From assembly GCA_029266415.1 (NCBI GenBank), contig JAQSWW010000064.1, positions 1 through 32,796 on the forward strand: a stretch of DNA of 32,796 nucleotides, in the 5' to 3' direction. Positions within the stretch are counted from its first letter, which is position 1, and each line of letters starts with the position of its first letter. The notes under the pieces are model-generated. The model did not search any database, was not told where the DNA came from, and was given only the letters and a program-made list of their open reading frames with translations. Shown here piece after piece: positions 15,375 to 22,666 of this stretch. The DNA comes from Actinomycetospora sp. (GTDB lineage: Bacteria; Actinomycetota; Actinomycetes; Mycobacteriales; Pseudonocardiaceae). Position numbers and translations under genes: made by a program.

Positions 15375-15403
15375 TCACCGGCGCGCAGTGCAGAGGAGGA
15401 ACC

Positions 15404-16069
15404 GTGGACTCGATCGCCGACATGGGCGGCACGCACGGGTGGGGCCCCGCGCAGGTCCCCACCGACGAGCCGCCCTTCGCCGAGCCCTGGGAGGGCCGCA
15501 GCTTCGCGATCACGGTGCTGACGATGGGTCGGATCTCGGGACGCAACCTCGACGCGTTCCGGCACGCCCTCGGGCGGCTGCACCCCGTCGACTACCTCGT
15601 CGACGGCTACTACGGCCGGTGGCTCAACGCCGCCGAGCTGATGCTCACCGACTCCGGCATCCTGGCGCCCGGCGCCGTCGACGCCCGCGCCCGGCGCAAC
15701 CTCGGCGAGGACGTCACCGAGCCGCCGTTCCCCGAACCGGACCGTCCCGACTACAAGCCCACCGCCGGCGGGTCGCTGCGCGAGGTCGACCGCGACCCGG
15801 CGTTCGCCGTCGGCGACGGGGTGCGCACGAAGGACCTGCACCCCGAGGGCCCGACCAAGCTGCCGGGCTACGTGCGCCGGCGCTCGGGCACCGTCACGGC
15901 CATCCGGCCCCCGCACGTCCTGCCCGACACCCACGCCGTGTTCGAGGGCGAGAACCCCCAACACGTCTACACCGTCGGCTTCGCCTCCACGGAGCTGTGG
16001 GGCCCCGACGCCGAGCCGTTCACCCTGCACGTGGACCTGTTCGAGAGCTACCTGGAGGCCGACCAGTGA
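15404..16069 (+). CDS. Nitrile hydratase beta subunit
   Basis: Nitrile hydratase adds water to nitriles giving amides; relatives hydrolyse thiocyanate. The 221-aa beta subunit begins [15 protein letters not shown] (family form MDGIxDxGG), has [34 protein letters not shown] and a C-terminal SH3-like barrel with [29 protein letters not shown] and [14 protein letters not shown]. It is of normal length and not fused or split as in three-subunit thiocyanate hydrolases. GTG at 15404 has AGAGGAGGA just upstream. The stop overlaps the alpha-subunit GTG by 4 bp. Order beta-alpha-activator is typical of cobalt enzymes. Confidence 0.94.
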   Translation: MDSIADMGGTHGWGPAQVPTDEPPFAEPWEGRSFAITVLTMGRISGRNLDAFRHALGRLHPVDYLVDGYYGRWLNAAELMLTDSGILAPGAVDARARRNLGEDVTEPPFPEPDRPDYKPTAGGSLREVDRDPAFAVGDGVRTKDLHPEGPTKLPGYVRRRSGTVTAIRPPHVLPDTHAVFEGENPQHVYTVGFASTELWGPDAEPFTLHVDLFESYLEADQ

Positions 16070-16659
16070 GCGCCGCCCCCGCCGACCGCCTGTCGCCGGT
16101 CCTGCGCACCGAGGCGCTCGAGCAGCTCCTCGTCGAGCGCGAGCTGATCGACCCCGCGGTGATGGACACGTTCATCAAGACCTACGAGCAGGACGTGGGC
16201 CCGCTCAACGGCGCCAAGGTCGTCGCCCGCGCGTGGACCGACCCGGAGTACCGCGCGTGGCTGCTGCGCGACGGCACCGCGGCGATCAGGGACATGGGCT
16301 TCGGCGGGCCGCAGGGCGAGCACATGGTCGTGCTCGAGCAGACCGACGAGGTCCACCACGTCGTCGTCTGCACCCTGTGCTCCTGCTACCCGTGGCCGGT
16401 CCTCGGGCTGCCGCCGAGTTGGTACAAGGACCCGGCCTACCGGGCGGGCATGGTGCGCACACCGCGCCGGGTCCTGCGCGAGATGGGCCTCGACGTGCCC
16501 GAGGGCAAGAACATCCAGGTGTGGGACTCCAGCTCCGAGGTGCGCTACCTCGTGCTGCCCCGGCGTCCCGCCGGCACCGAGGACCTCGACGCCGAGGCGC
16601 TCGCGGCGCTGGTCACGCGCGACGCGATGGTCGGGGTGGCGGAGGTGGCGGCCCCGTGA
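16066..16659 (+). CDS. Nitrile hydratase alpha subunit, cobalt type
   Basis: The catalytic subunit, 197 aa. The metal-binding claw VCTLCSC gives Cys102, Cys105 and Cys107; Thr (not Ser) at the third position marks the cobalt(III) class. In the family the second and third cysteines are oxidised to sulfinic and sulfenic acids. [30 protein letters not shown] and the C-terminal [14 protein letters not shown] are family blocks. Upstream and downstream genes overlap by 4 bp each, giving coupled beta, alpha and activator. Natural substrate not shown; the regulon suggests a small nitrile or a thiocyanate-type adduct. Confidence 0.95.
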   Translation: MSAAPADRLSPVLRTEALEQLLVERELIDPAVMDTFIKTYEQDVGPLNGAKVVARAWTDPEYRAWLLRDGTAAIRDMGFGGPQGEHMVVLEQTDEVHHVVVCTLCSCYPWPVLGLPPSWYKDPAYRAGMVRTPRRVLREMGLDVPEGKNIQVWDSSSEVRYLVLPRRPAGTEDLDAEALAALVTRDAMVGVAEVAAP

Positions 16660-17036
16660 CGGCGGTGCTCGCGATCGACGGGGCGGCGGCGCCGCCGCGC
16701 GCCAACGGCGAGCTGGTCTTCGCCGAGCCGTGGGAGAGCCGCGCGTTCGGGATGGCGGTGACCCTCGCCGAGGCGGGCCTGTTCACCTGGGACGAGTTCC
16801 GCGACAGCCTCGTCGCGCGCATCGCCGCCTGGGAGGCCGACCACGCCCCGGGCGAGGAGTACCGCTACTACCGCTGCTGGCTCGCGGCCCTCGAGGACCG
16901 GGTGGTGGCCGCCGGCGCGCTCGACGCGGTGGCGGTGGCCGCGCGCTCCGCCCAGCTGGCCGAGCGCCCCGCGGGCCACGACCACGCCGACGGTGACGAC
17001 CACGGGCACGGTCACGGTCACGGCCACGGTCACTGA
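16656..17036 (+). CDS. Nitrile hydratase activator with His-rich tail
   Basis: A 126-aa protein of the nitrile hydratase accessory (P14K/NhlE-like) family, which delivers cobalt to alpha by subunit swapping. Its [14 protein letters not shown] (22-35) mirrors [14 protein letters not shown] of the beta subunit in this operon, showing the known homology with the beta N-terminal domain. The last 19 residues hold eight histidines in a GH-repeat (residues 108-126), an apparent metal store or cobalt-acquisition tail. GTG start overlaps the alpha stop by 4 bp. The 3' end overlaps the convergent glycosyltransferase by 7 bp. Confidence 0.9.
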   Translation: MTAVLAIDGAAAPPRANGELVFAEPWESRAFGMAVTLAEAGLFTWDEFRDSLVARIAAWEADHAPGEEYRYYRCWLAALEDRVVAAGALDAVAVAARSAQLAERPAGHDHADGDDHGHGHGHGHGH

Positions 17037-18223
17037 CGCAGCGCGCCCCGGGTGGCCGCCTGTACCTCGTCGTAGATCGCGGCGTGGCGCTGCGCGCTGC
17101 GCGACCACCGGAAGCGCCGCGCCGTCGTGCGCCCGCCGGCGACGAGCCGGCGCCGCAGGGCGGTGTCGGCGTACATCTCGCGCATCGACGCGGCCAGCGC
17201 GGCGCTGTCGCCCGAGCGCGGCAGCAGCGCGTCGTGGTGGTCGAGCAGGTACTCGCGGAACACCGGCAGGTCCCCGGCCAGGACGGGCAGGTCGGCGGCC
17301 ATCGCCTCCAGCACGGCGAGGCCCCAGCCCTCCTTGAGCGACGGGAAGCACAGGGCGTCGGCGCTGCGGTACCAGGCGCCGAGCTCGTCGTCGGGCAGCG
17401 TGCCGAGCAGCACGACGTCGGTCCCGAGGGTCAGCCCGAGACCGGGCAGCGAGGCCAGCGCAGCCTCGCGGTAGGGCGCGTAGTCCTGGAACGAGTGCCC
17501 GCCGACCACGGCGAGCATCGGCGGCCGGCGCATCCCGCGCACCAGCTCGCCCAGGGCCTCGAACGCGTGATGGGTGCCCTTGCGCGGTTCCACCCCGCCC
17601 ACGGCGAGGAAGAGGAAGCGCTCGCCCTGGTCCGACGAGGCGCCGATCGACGCCCGCAGCGCGGCCCGGCGTGCGGCGGTGATCGGTGGGAAGCGGCCGG
17701 GGTCGACGCCGTTGGGCACGACCGTGGCCTCGGTGGCGTAGTGGTCGTGGAGAATGCGCCGCCAGTGCTCGCTGACGACGAGCACCCGGTCCGGCTCGAT
17801 GATCGCCTCCCGCTGACAGGTGATCAGGGCCCGGGTGGTGAAGTCGTCCACGTGGTGCACCGTGCGCACCACCGGGACCGGCGCGCCGGCGTCGCGCACA
17901 CGGGCCGCGGCGCGGGCGGCGATGCAGTCCTGGGCGTGCAGCACGGTGCCGCCGCCGTCGCCGGCCACCATCGCCGCGAGGGCGTCGGTCAGCGCGTCGA
18001 TGGAGGCGAACACGCGGTCGGTCAGCGTCCCGGCCCTCGACGGTGCGGGTAGCACGGTGTGCGGGACGTCGGTGGGGCGGAAGAGCCCCACGCTCGGGTC
18101 GCCCTGGGTGACCAGGTGGACCGGGCGGCCGAGCGCGTGCAGCGCCTCGGCCAGCGCGAGCGTGTGCACCATGCCGCCGCGGGGCGACGTGGAGTGGGTG
18201 ACGAGGACGATCTGCCCGCTCAC
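17030..18223 (-). CDS. Glycosyltransferase of the MSMEG_0565 type (GT4)
   Basis: A 397-aa GT-B glycosyltransferase, family 4: N-terminal LVTHSTSPRGGMVHTLALAEAL, middle VVPNGVDPGRF and GGVEPRKGTHHAFEAL, and the C-terminal donor-binding CFPSLKEGWGLAVLEAMAADLPVLAGD. One such enzyme (MSMEG_0565 family) is a usual companion of Nit1C clusters; its acceptor is unknown. The GTG at 18223 overlaps the fdrA stop by 4 bp (GTGA); the longer in-frame reading upstream lies inside fdrA in another frame and is a shadow. Last gene of the arcC-fdrA operon, convergent with the nitrile hydratase operon. No signal peptide, so it acts in the cytoplasm. Confidence 0.87.
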   Translation of the reverse strand: MSGQIVLVTHSTSPRGGMVHTLALAEALHALGRPVHLVTQGDPSVGLFRPTDVPHTVLPAPSRAGTLTDRVFASIDALTDALAAMVAGDGGGTVLHAQDCIAARAAARVRDAGAPVPVVRTVHHVDDFTTRALITCQREAIIEPDRVLVVSEHWRRILHDHYATEATVVPNGVDPGRFPPITAARRAALRASIGASSDQGERFLFLAVGGVEPRKGTHHAFEALGELVRGMRRPPMLAVVGGHSFQDYAPYREAALASLPGLGLTLGTDVVLLGTLPDDELGAWYRSADALCFPSLKEGWGLAVLEAMAADLPVLAGDLPVFREYLLDHHDALLPRSGDSAALAASMREMYADTALRRRLVAGGRTTARRFRWSRSAQRHAAIYDEVQAATRGALRQ

Positions 18224-19770
18224 AGGACGGCCTCCGCGAGCGCCGGTTCGCGGCGGGCGATCGCCGCGGCGGCCAGCGACGCGCGCGCGGCGGTCTCGGT
18301 GACGACGCACCCCGCGTCGCGGAAGGCCCGGCGCTGGCGCTCGAAGCCCTGGGGGTCCTGCTCGGTGCCCAGGACGTAGACCACGACGCGGGGCCCGCCG
18401 GCGGCGAGGATCTCCGCGCACACCGGCGCCAGCTCGCCCGCGGGGTCGGGGTGCGCCCCGTACCCGAGGACGACGTCGAGCACGATCACGGCCACCTCGG
18501 GGTCGCGGCCCTGCTCGCGCAGGTGCTCGAGGCGCGCCTCCGGATCGATCATCGGGTGCGGCCGCCCGCGGGTGTACTCCTCCTCGCCGAGGTCCAGGCA
18601 CACGTGGGCCGAGTCCGGGGCCGGCAGTCGGAGCGTCTTGTCGACGGGCGTGTTCGAGTACACCGGCCCGAGCACGCGCCCCAGGACGACCAGCGACTCG
18701 TAGCAGAGGGTCCCGCCCGAGAAGAGGCCCCGCACCAGCGTCCGGTCGGCGCCGACCTCGGAGATCGCGTCCTCCACCTGCGCCCGCAGGCCGGCGGTGA
18801 CGTCGGGGCGGGGTCGGCCGAGGCGGTCGAGCGTGGCGAGCACGCCGGTCTCGAGCGTCGTCGCGCTGTCGGACCCTTCCTGGCCGGGCTCGTCCAGCCC
18901 GATGAGCGCGGCCACGAGGGGGGTGTCGCCCGCCTGGGCGGTCACGGAGGCCGCGACGCGCGCGTCTGGCGGCTTGGAGACGAGCAGGATCGCCTCGGTC
19001 GCGGGGTCGGCCGCGAGCGCGCGGACGGCGGCGCGGCCCATGGTGCCGCCGACGTCGGCGCCCAGGTCGCGGCCGCCGAGTCCGACCACGTGGGTCACGC
19101 CGACGCCCGCGCGGTCGAGCAGCACGGCCGCCTCCTGGGCGCCGGTGCCCGCGGCGGCGACCACCGCCACCGCGCCGGTGCGCTCGGCGAGCGGCGCGAC
19201 GACGTTGGCGAAGCCGAGGCAGGTCCGGCCCAGCATCGCCGTGCCCGCGCCCGGGCCCATGACGAGCAGGCCCAGCGCCTCGGCGCGGGTCTTCAGCTCG
19301 ACCTCGGTGGCGATCGGGACGTTGTCGCTGAACAGCAGCACGTGCAGGCCGGCGCTGAGGGCCTTGTGCGTCTCGAGCGCCGCGTGCTCGCCAGGCACCG
19401 AGATCACCGCGACGTTGCCGCCGGGGAGGCGGGCGAGCGCGTCGGACAGGGTGCGGGCCGGGCTCTCGGCGGCAGCGGGGCCGGTCTCGTCGGCGCGCGC
19501 GGAGAACATCGCGTCCCGGCCGGCCTCCTGCGCCGCCTCCGCCGCGTCGTCGGACGCCGCGCGGACCGCCAGGACGAGGTCGCCGGGGCCCGCGCCGGCC
19601 AGGTCGTCACCGCTGAACCCCTCGTCGGCGAGGGTCCCGAGGTTCGCCGGGGTCGCCATCGCTGCGGTCGCCCAGTCGACGCCCTCGACCGCGCGCATCG
19701 CCCGGGTGCCGGAGAGCTGGACGACCGAGTCCAGGTAGGTGTCCTTGACGACCCGGACGAGGGTGGTCAC
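18220..19770 (-). CDS. FdrA-family protein, AllF-like carbamoyltransferase subunit
   Basis: A 516-aa FdrA homologue, related to succinyl-CoA ligase: VRVVKDTYLDSVVQLSGTRAM at the N-terminus, then GPGAGTAMLGRTCLGFANVV and VVAAAGTGAQEAAVLLDRAGVGVTHVVGLGGRDLGADVGG in the ligase-like fold, LVRGLFSGGTLCYESLVVLG and VIVLDVVLGYGAHPDPAGEL in the C-terminal half. In E. coli FdrA (AllF) works with AllG and AllH in oxamate carbamoyltransferase; the matching DUF1116 and DUF2877 genes are in the operon at 10294-12514. GTG at 19770 overlaps the carbamate kinase stop by 4 bp. An 847-aa reading through arcC is an out-of-frame artefact. Confidence 0.88.
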   Translation of the reverse strand: MTTLVRVVKDTYLDSVVQLSGTRAMRAVEGVDWATAAMATPANLGTLADEGFSGDDLAGAGPGDLVLAVRAASDDAAEAAQEAGRDAMFSARADETGPAAAESPARTLSDALARLPGGNVAVISVPGEHAALETHKALSAGLHVLLFSDNVPIATEVELKTRAEALGLLVMGPGAGTAMLGRTCLGFANVVAPLAERTGAVAVVAAAGTGAQEAAVLLDRAGVGVTHVVGLGGRDLGADVGGTMGRAAVRALAADPATEAILLVSKPPDARVAASVTAQAGDTPLVAALIGLDEPGQEGSDSATTLETGVLATLDRLGRPRPDVTAGLRAQVEDAISEVGADRTLVRGLFSGGTLCYESLVVLGRVLGPVYSNTPVDKTLRLPAPDSAHVCLDLGEEEYTRGRPHPMIDPEARLEHLREQGRDPEVAVIVLDVVLGYGAHPDPAGELAPVCAEILAAGGPRVVVYVLGTEQDPQGFERQRRAFRDAGCVVTETAARASLAAAAIARREPALAEAVL

Positions 19771-20717
19771 GCCCGCACCCCCACGATCCGGGTCCCGGTG
19801 CGGTCGTCGGCGTGCGTGCCGGCGGCGTCGAGGGAGGGGCCCGCACGGTCGGCGGTGGTGATGACGGCCGTGCGACCGCCCTCCTTGATGAAGCGCACGG
19901 CCGCCCGGACCTTCGGTCCCAGGAACTGGCCCTCGTCGAGGTGCTTCGTGGCGTCGTCGACGCTCATCTCGTCGATCGCGCGCTGCTGCGGGGTCCCGAA
20001 GTCGAGGTGGACCTTGGCGGTGTCGGTGACCAGGACGAGCGCGTCGGCGTTGACCGACGCCGCCAGCCGCTGCGCGGTGAAGTCCTTGTCGATGACGGCG
20101 TCGATGCCCTCGAGCCCCCGGTCGCCGGCCATCACCGGGATGCCGCCGCCCCCCGCCGCCACCACGATCATGTGCTGCTCGATGAGGGCGCGGATCGCGT
20201 CGACCTCGACGATGCCGACCGGCTTCGGCGACGCCACCACCCGCCGGTAGCCGCGGTCGCCGTCCCGGACGATGTCCCACCCGCGGTTCTCGGCGAGCTC
20301 GCGCGCCTGCGCCTCGGTGAAGAAGGGCCCGACCGGCTTCGTCGGCCGCTGGAACGCGGGGTCGGCCGGGTCCACCATCACGTGCGTCACCACGGACACG
20401 ACACCGGGCAGGCGTCCCCGCCCCTCCGCCAGCAGGGCCAGGCTGAGCAGGCTCCCGAGCTGGCCCTGCGTCATCGAGTTCACGCAGAACAGCGGCAGGG
20501 CGGGCACGATCGACGCCGCCTCGTCCTGCTGGATGGCGAGGTTGCCGACCTGCGGCCCGTTGCCGTGGACGAGGACGACGTTCCACCCGGCGTCGCGCAG
20601 CGCGCACACGGCGGCGGCCATCGCGTGGGCGTTGCGCGACTGCTCCTCGTAGGTCCCGGACTGGCCGTTGCGGGTGATGGCGTTGCCGCCGAGCGCGACC
20701 ACTGCGGTCCTGGGCAC
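19767..20717 (-). CDS. arcC: Carbamate kinase
   Basis: Carbamate kinase converts carbamoyl phosphate plus ADP to carbamate plus ATP, the ATP-yielding last step after a catabolic carbamoyltransferase; carbamate decays to ammonia and CO2. The 316-aa protein has ALGGNAITRNGQSGTYEEQ at the N-terminus, LVHGNGPQVGNLAIQQDE, AAGGGGIPV, VIDKDFTAQRLAASVNADALVLVTD and GQFLGPKVRAAVRFIKEGG, all family motifs in order. GTG at 20717 is preceded by GGAGGAGG. First gene of a three-gene operon with fdrA and the glycosyltransferase, divergent from the radical SAM operon. No arginine deiminase or ornithine carbamoyltransferase is nearby, so it serves the FdrA-type system. Confidence 0.93.
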   Translation of the reverse strand: MPRTAVVALGGNAITRNGQSGTYEEQSRNAHAMAAAVCALRDAGWNVVLVHGNGPQVGNLAIQQDEAASIVPALPLFCVNSMTQGQLGSLLSLALLAEGRGRLPGVVSVVTHVMVDPADPAFQRPTKPVGPFFTEAQARELAENRGWDIVRDGDRGYRRVVASPKPVGIVEVDAIRALIEQHMIVVAAGGGGIPVMAGDRGLEGIDAVIDKDFTAQRLAASVNADALVLVTDTAKVHLDFGTPQQRAIDEMSVDDATKHLDEGQFLGPKVRAAVRFIKEGGRTAVITTADRAGPSLDAAGTHADDRTGTRIVGVRA

Positions 20718-20761
20718 GAGCCCTCCTCCTCCGCGGACGGACGGGGGTGCCGTCCACGTCC

Positions 20762-20786
20762 ATTATAGTAGATGATCAGACCTGAT
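20762..20786. promoter_or_regulatory. Divergent promoter with shared regulon element, copy 2
   Basis: ATAGTAGATG (20765-20774), 6 nt, CCTGAT (20781-20786) on the plus strand repeats the pattern seen at 4666-4687 and 13059-13080; the 10-mer is identical to copy 1. On the minus strand it overlaps a perfect TATAAT (20767-20762), the likely -10 of arcC, giving a leader of about 40 nt. Binding here would block arcC and the rightward gene at once. Confidence 0.65.
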
Positions 20787-20813
20787 AAGAGGTACGGCAT
20801 CGGGAGGTTCGGC

Positions 20814-21446
20814 ATGGCCGAGCAGGTCGGTCTCGACCCGGGCTGGGGCGCCGCCCGGACCCGGTGGCGGTCCGCCGCCGACCGGCTGTGGTCGGTCGCG
20901 CTGGTCGACGACGAGGGCTATCGCCGGGCCGCCGGCGGCGTCGGCGCCGTGCTCGACGCGATGCGGCGCAGGGTGACCACGCGGACCGAGTTGCTCGTCG
21001 TCGACGCCGATCCCGACGGCTTCCTCGCCGGGCTCGACGGGCCGGGTCGCGAGGCGTCCCCGCTGGTCCTGGCGGCCGCGTGCGCGGTGCGCGCGGACGA
21101 GATCGAGGCCGACCGCGCGCGGGACCGGCGGATCGCCCGCGTGGCCGCGGCCCGGGCCGAGGGCCGGACCTGGGTGCTGCTCGAGGAGGGCGTCACGCGC
21201 TCGGTGTCGATGCATCTGCCCACGGGTCTCGCGCTCGTCGTGATCGACGACCCGTACCGCGACCGGGAGCTGCACGGGCTCGGCGAGGTGGTCCTCGCGA
21301 CCGACACCGGCGATCCCCTCGCGGGGCACGGGACCGCCGAGGAGTGGTTCGGCGTGCGCGCGGACCGCGACGCCGCCCTGGCCCGGCGCCGCGCGGACAT
21401 CGGCGCCCTTGACGGCGGCGGGCCCATGGTTTCCGATGAGCAATGA
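20814..21446 (+). CDS. Hypothetical protein, 210 aa, first gene of radical SAM operon
   Basis: Not recognised. The ATG at 20814 has GGGAGG (20802-20807) 6 nt upstream; an earlier in-frame ATG at 20772 lies within the regulatory element and is rejected. The protein is soluble and rich in Arg/Asp/Ala. A helical N-terminal part (RTRWRSAADRLWSVALVDDEGYRRAAGGVGAVLDAMRRR) is followed by RTWVLLEEGVTRSVSMHLPTGLALVVIDDPYRDRELHGLGEVVLATDTG, which reads as a small beta-rich domain. No Cys, no metal motif. It may be a Nit1C-associated protein specific to this cluster; its position under a shared promoter with carbamate kinase suggests a pathway role. Confidence 0.7.
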   Translation: MAEQVGLDPGWGAARTRWRSAADRLWSVALVDDEGYRRAAGGVGAVLDAMRRRVTTRTELLVVDADPDGFLAGLDGPGREASPLVLAAACAVRADEIEADRARDRRIARVAAARAEGRTWVLLEEGVTRSVSMHLPTGLALVVIDDPYRDRELHGLGEVVLATDTGDPLAGHGTAEEWFGVRADRDAALARRRADIGALDGGGPMVSDEQ

Positions 21447-21486
21447 ACGTTTCTTGTAGTCAACGAGGGGCGAGGGTGGATCACGG

Positions 21487-22647
21487 ATGACGGGCGTCCT
21501 GGGCCATGAGACCGCGCCGCACGAGGGGCCCGACCCCGCCTCCGTCGCCGCCCTGATCGTGGAGCTGCAGAGCGTCGGCCTGCGCACCGACGCCGAGGTC
21601 GAGACCCGCGTCGGCGGCGCCGGACCCACCGACGCCGGCATGTTGTGGATCGAGGGTTTCCCGGTGACGGTCCCGGTCCGCACCGAGGACGCCCGGCGCT
21701 CGCCCTACGTGCTGCGCCACGAGGACGACGGCGGCCGGGCCATCTACCGCGACGGCAGGCGGCTCGCCTCGGTCGCGGACACGCGGCGGCCCCGGTACTA
21801 CGACCGCACCACCGCCGACGGCGTCCCGTACTGGAAGATCGCCCTGCTGCACCTGGACTCGATGGCCAGCACCGTCGTCCAGACCTGCAACTACTGGAAC
21901 ACCGCGGACCAGTGCCGGTTCTGCGGCATCGGCGTCTCGCTCGCCGCGGGCAGCACCATCGTCAAGAAGACCCCTGAGCAGCTCGCCGAGGTGTCGGTCG
22001 CGGCCAAGGAGCTCGACGGCGCCGTCGACGCCACCCTCACCACGGGCAGCTCCACCGCGCCGGACCGCGGTGCGCGCTACGTCGCCCGGTGCGGGCGGGC
22101 GGTCAAGGACGCGTCCGGGCTGCCCGTGGAGATCCAGTTCGAGCCGCCGCGGGACCTCGCGATCCTCGACGAGGTGCACGCCACGGGTGGCGCCGACGCG
22201 GTCGGCATCCACGTCGAGACGTTCGACCCGCAGGTGCTGGCGCACGTGGCCCCGGGCAAGGCGCGTACGGGCATCGAGACCTACTTCCGCACCTGGGAGC
22301 GGGCGGTCGCGCTGTGGGGCGAGGGCCGGGTGTCGACCTACGTCATCCTCGGCATGGGGGAGGACCCCGACCTCACCGTGGCGGCGTGCCGGCGCGCGGT
22401 GGACATCGGCGTCTACCCGTTCATCGTCCCGCTCCGGCCCGTCGCGGGCAGCCTGATGGAGGACTGGGCGCCGCCGCCCGGCCCCTACAGCAACCGCGTC
22501 TACCGGCAGGTCGCCGCCTACATGAGCCGGCGGGGGATGAGCGCCGAGAACGCGGTCGCCGGGTGCGCGCGGTGCCAGGCCTGCTCCGCGCTCAACGCGG
22601 TGCAGCCGTTGCTGCAGATCGGCCGGCGCCCGGGCGCCGGCGCGTGA
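21487..22647 (+). CDS. Radical SAM protein of the MSMEG_0568 type
   Basis: A 386-aa radical SAM enzyme typical of Nit1C clusters. The cluster-binding motif is spaced unusually: TCNYWNTADQCRFCGIG puts cysteines at 134, 143 and 146 (C-x8-C-x2-C) instead of the classical C-x3-C-x2-C. A second motif GCARCQACSAL near the C-terminus (Cys360, 363, 366; C-x2-C-x2-C) may hold an auxiliary Fe-S cluster. ILGMGEDPDLTVAACRRAVDIGVYPFIVPLRPVAGS matches the barrel end of the family. The reaction is unknown. GAGGG stands shortly before the ATG at 21487. Followed by the GNAT gene after 19 bp. Confidence 0.88.
   Translation: MTGVLGHETAPHEGPDPASVAALIVELQSVGLRTDAEVETRVGGAGPTDAGMLWIEGFPVTVPVRTEDARRSPYVLRHEDDGGRAIYRDGRRLASVADTRRPRYYDRTTADGVPYWKIALLHLDSMASTVVQTCNYWNTADQCRFCGIGVSLAAGSTIVKKTPEQLAEVSVAAKELDGAVDATLTTGSSTAPDRGARYVARCGRAVKDASGLPVEIQFEPPRDLAILDEVHATGGADAVGIHVETFDPQVLAHVAPGKARTGIETYFRTWERAVALWGEGRVSTYVILGMGEDPDLTVAACRRAVDIGVYPFIVPLRPVAGSLMEDWAPPPGPYSNRVYRQVAAYMSRRGMSAENAVAGCARCQACSALNAVQPLLQIGRRPGAGA
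22622..22641 (+). other. 20-bp GC palindrome at radical SAM gene end
   Basis: GCCGGCGCCC (22622-22631) abuts its exact complement GGGCGCCGGC (22632-22641) within the last codons of the radical SAM gene, ending 4 bp before its stop. It could form a hairpin between the radical SAM and GNAT genes. In DNA this GC-rich such palindromes arise easily by chance, so function is uncertain. Confidence 0.3.
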
Positions 22648-22666
22648 CGGCCGTGGGGCACGACCG

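Noticed and set aside
15404-16659. Thiocyanate hydrolase
   Set aside because: That enzyme has three separate subunits with a split beta; here a full-length beta, alpha and a typical activator are present. Activity on thiocyanate adducts remains possible.
16990-17033. GGNCAC hexamer repeat as a possible CRISPR or microsatellite feature
   Set aside because: It is simply the coding repeat for the Gly-His tail of the nitrile hydratase activator; there are no spacers.
18220-20763. An 847-aa open frame that would fuse sequence upstream to FdrA
   Set aside because: The upstream part is the carbamate kinase gene read in another frame; FdrA begins at the GTG at 19770, which overlaps the arcC stop by 4 bp.
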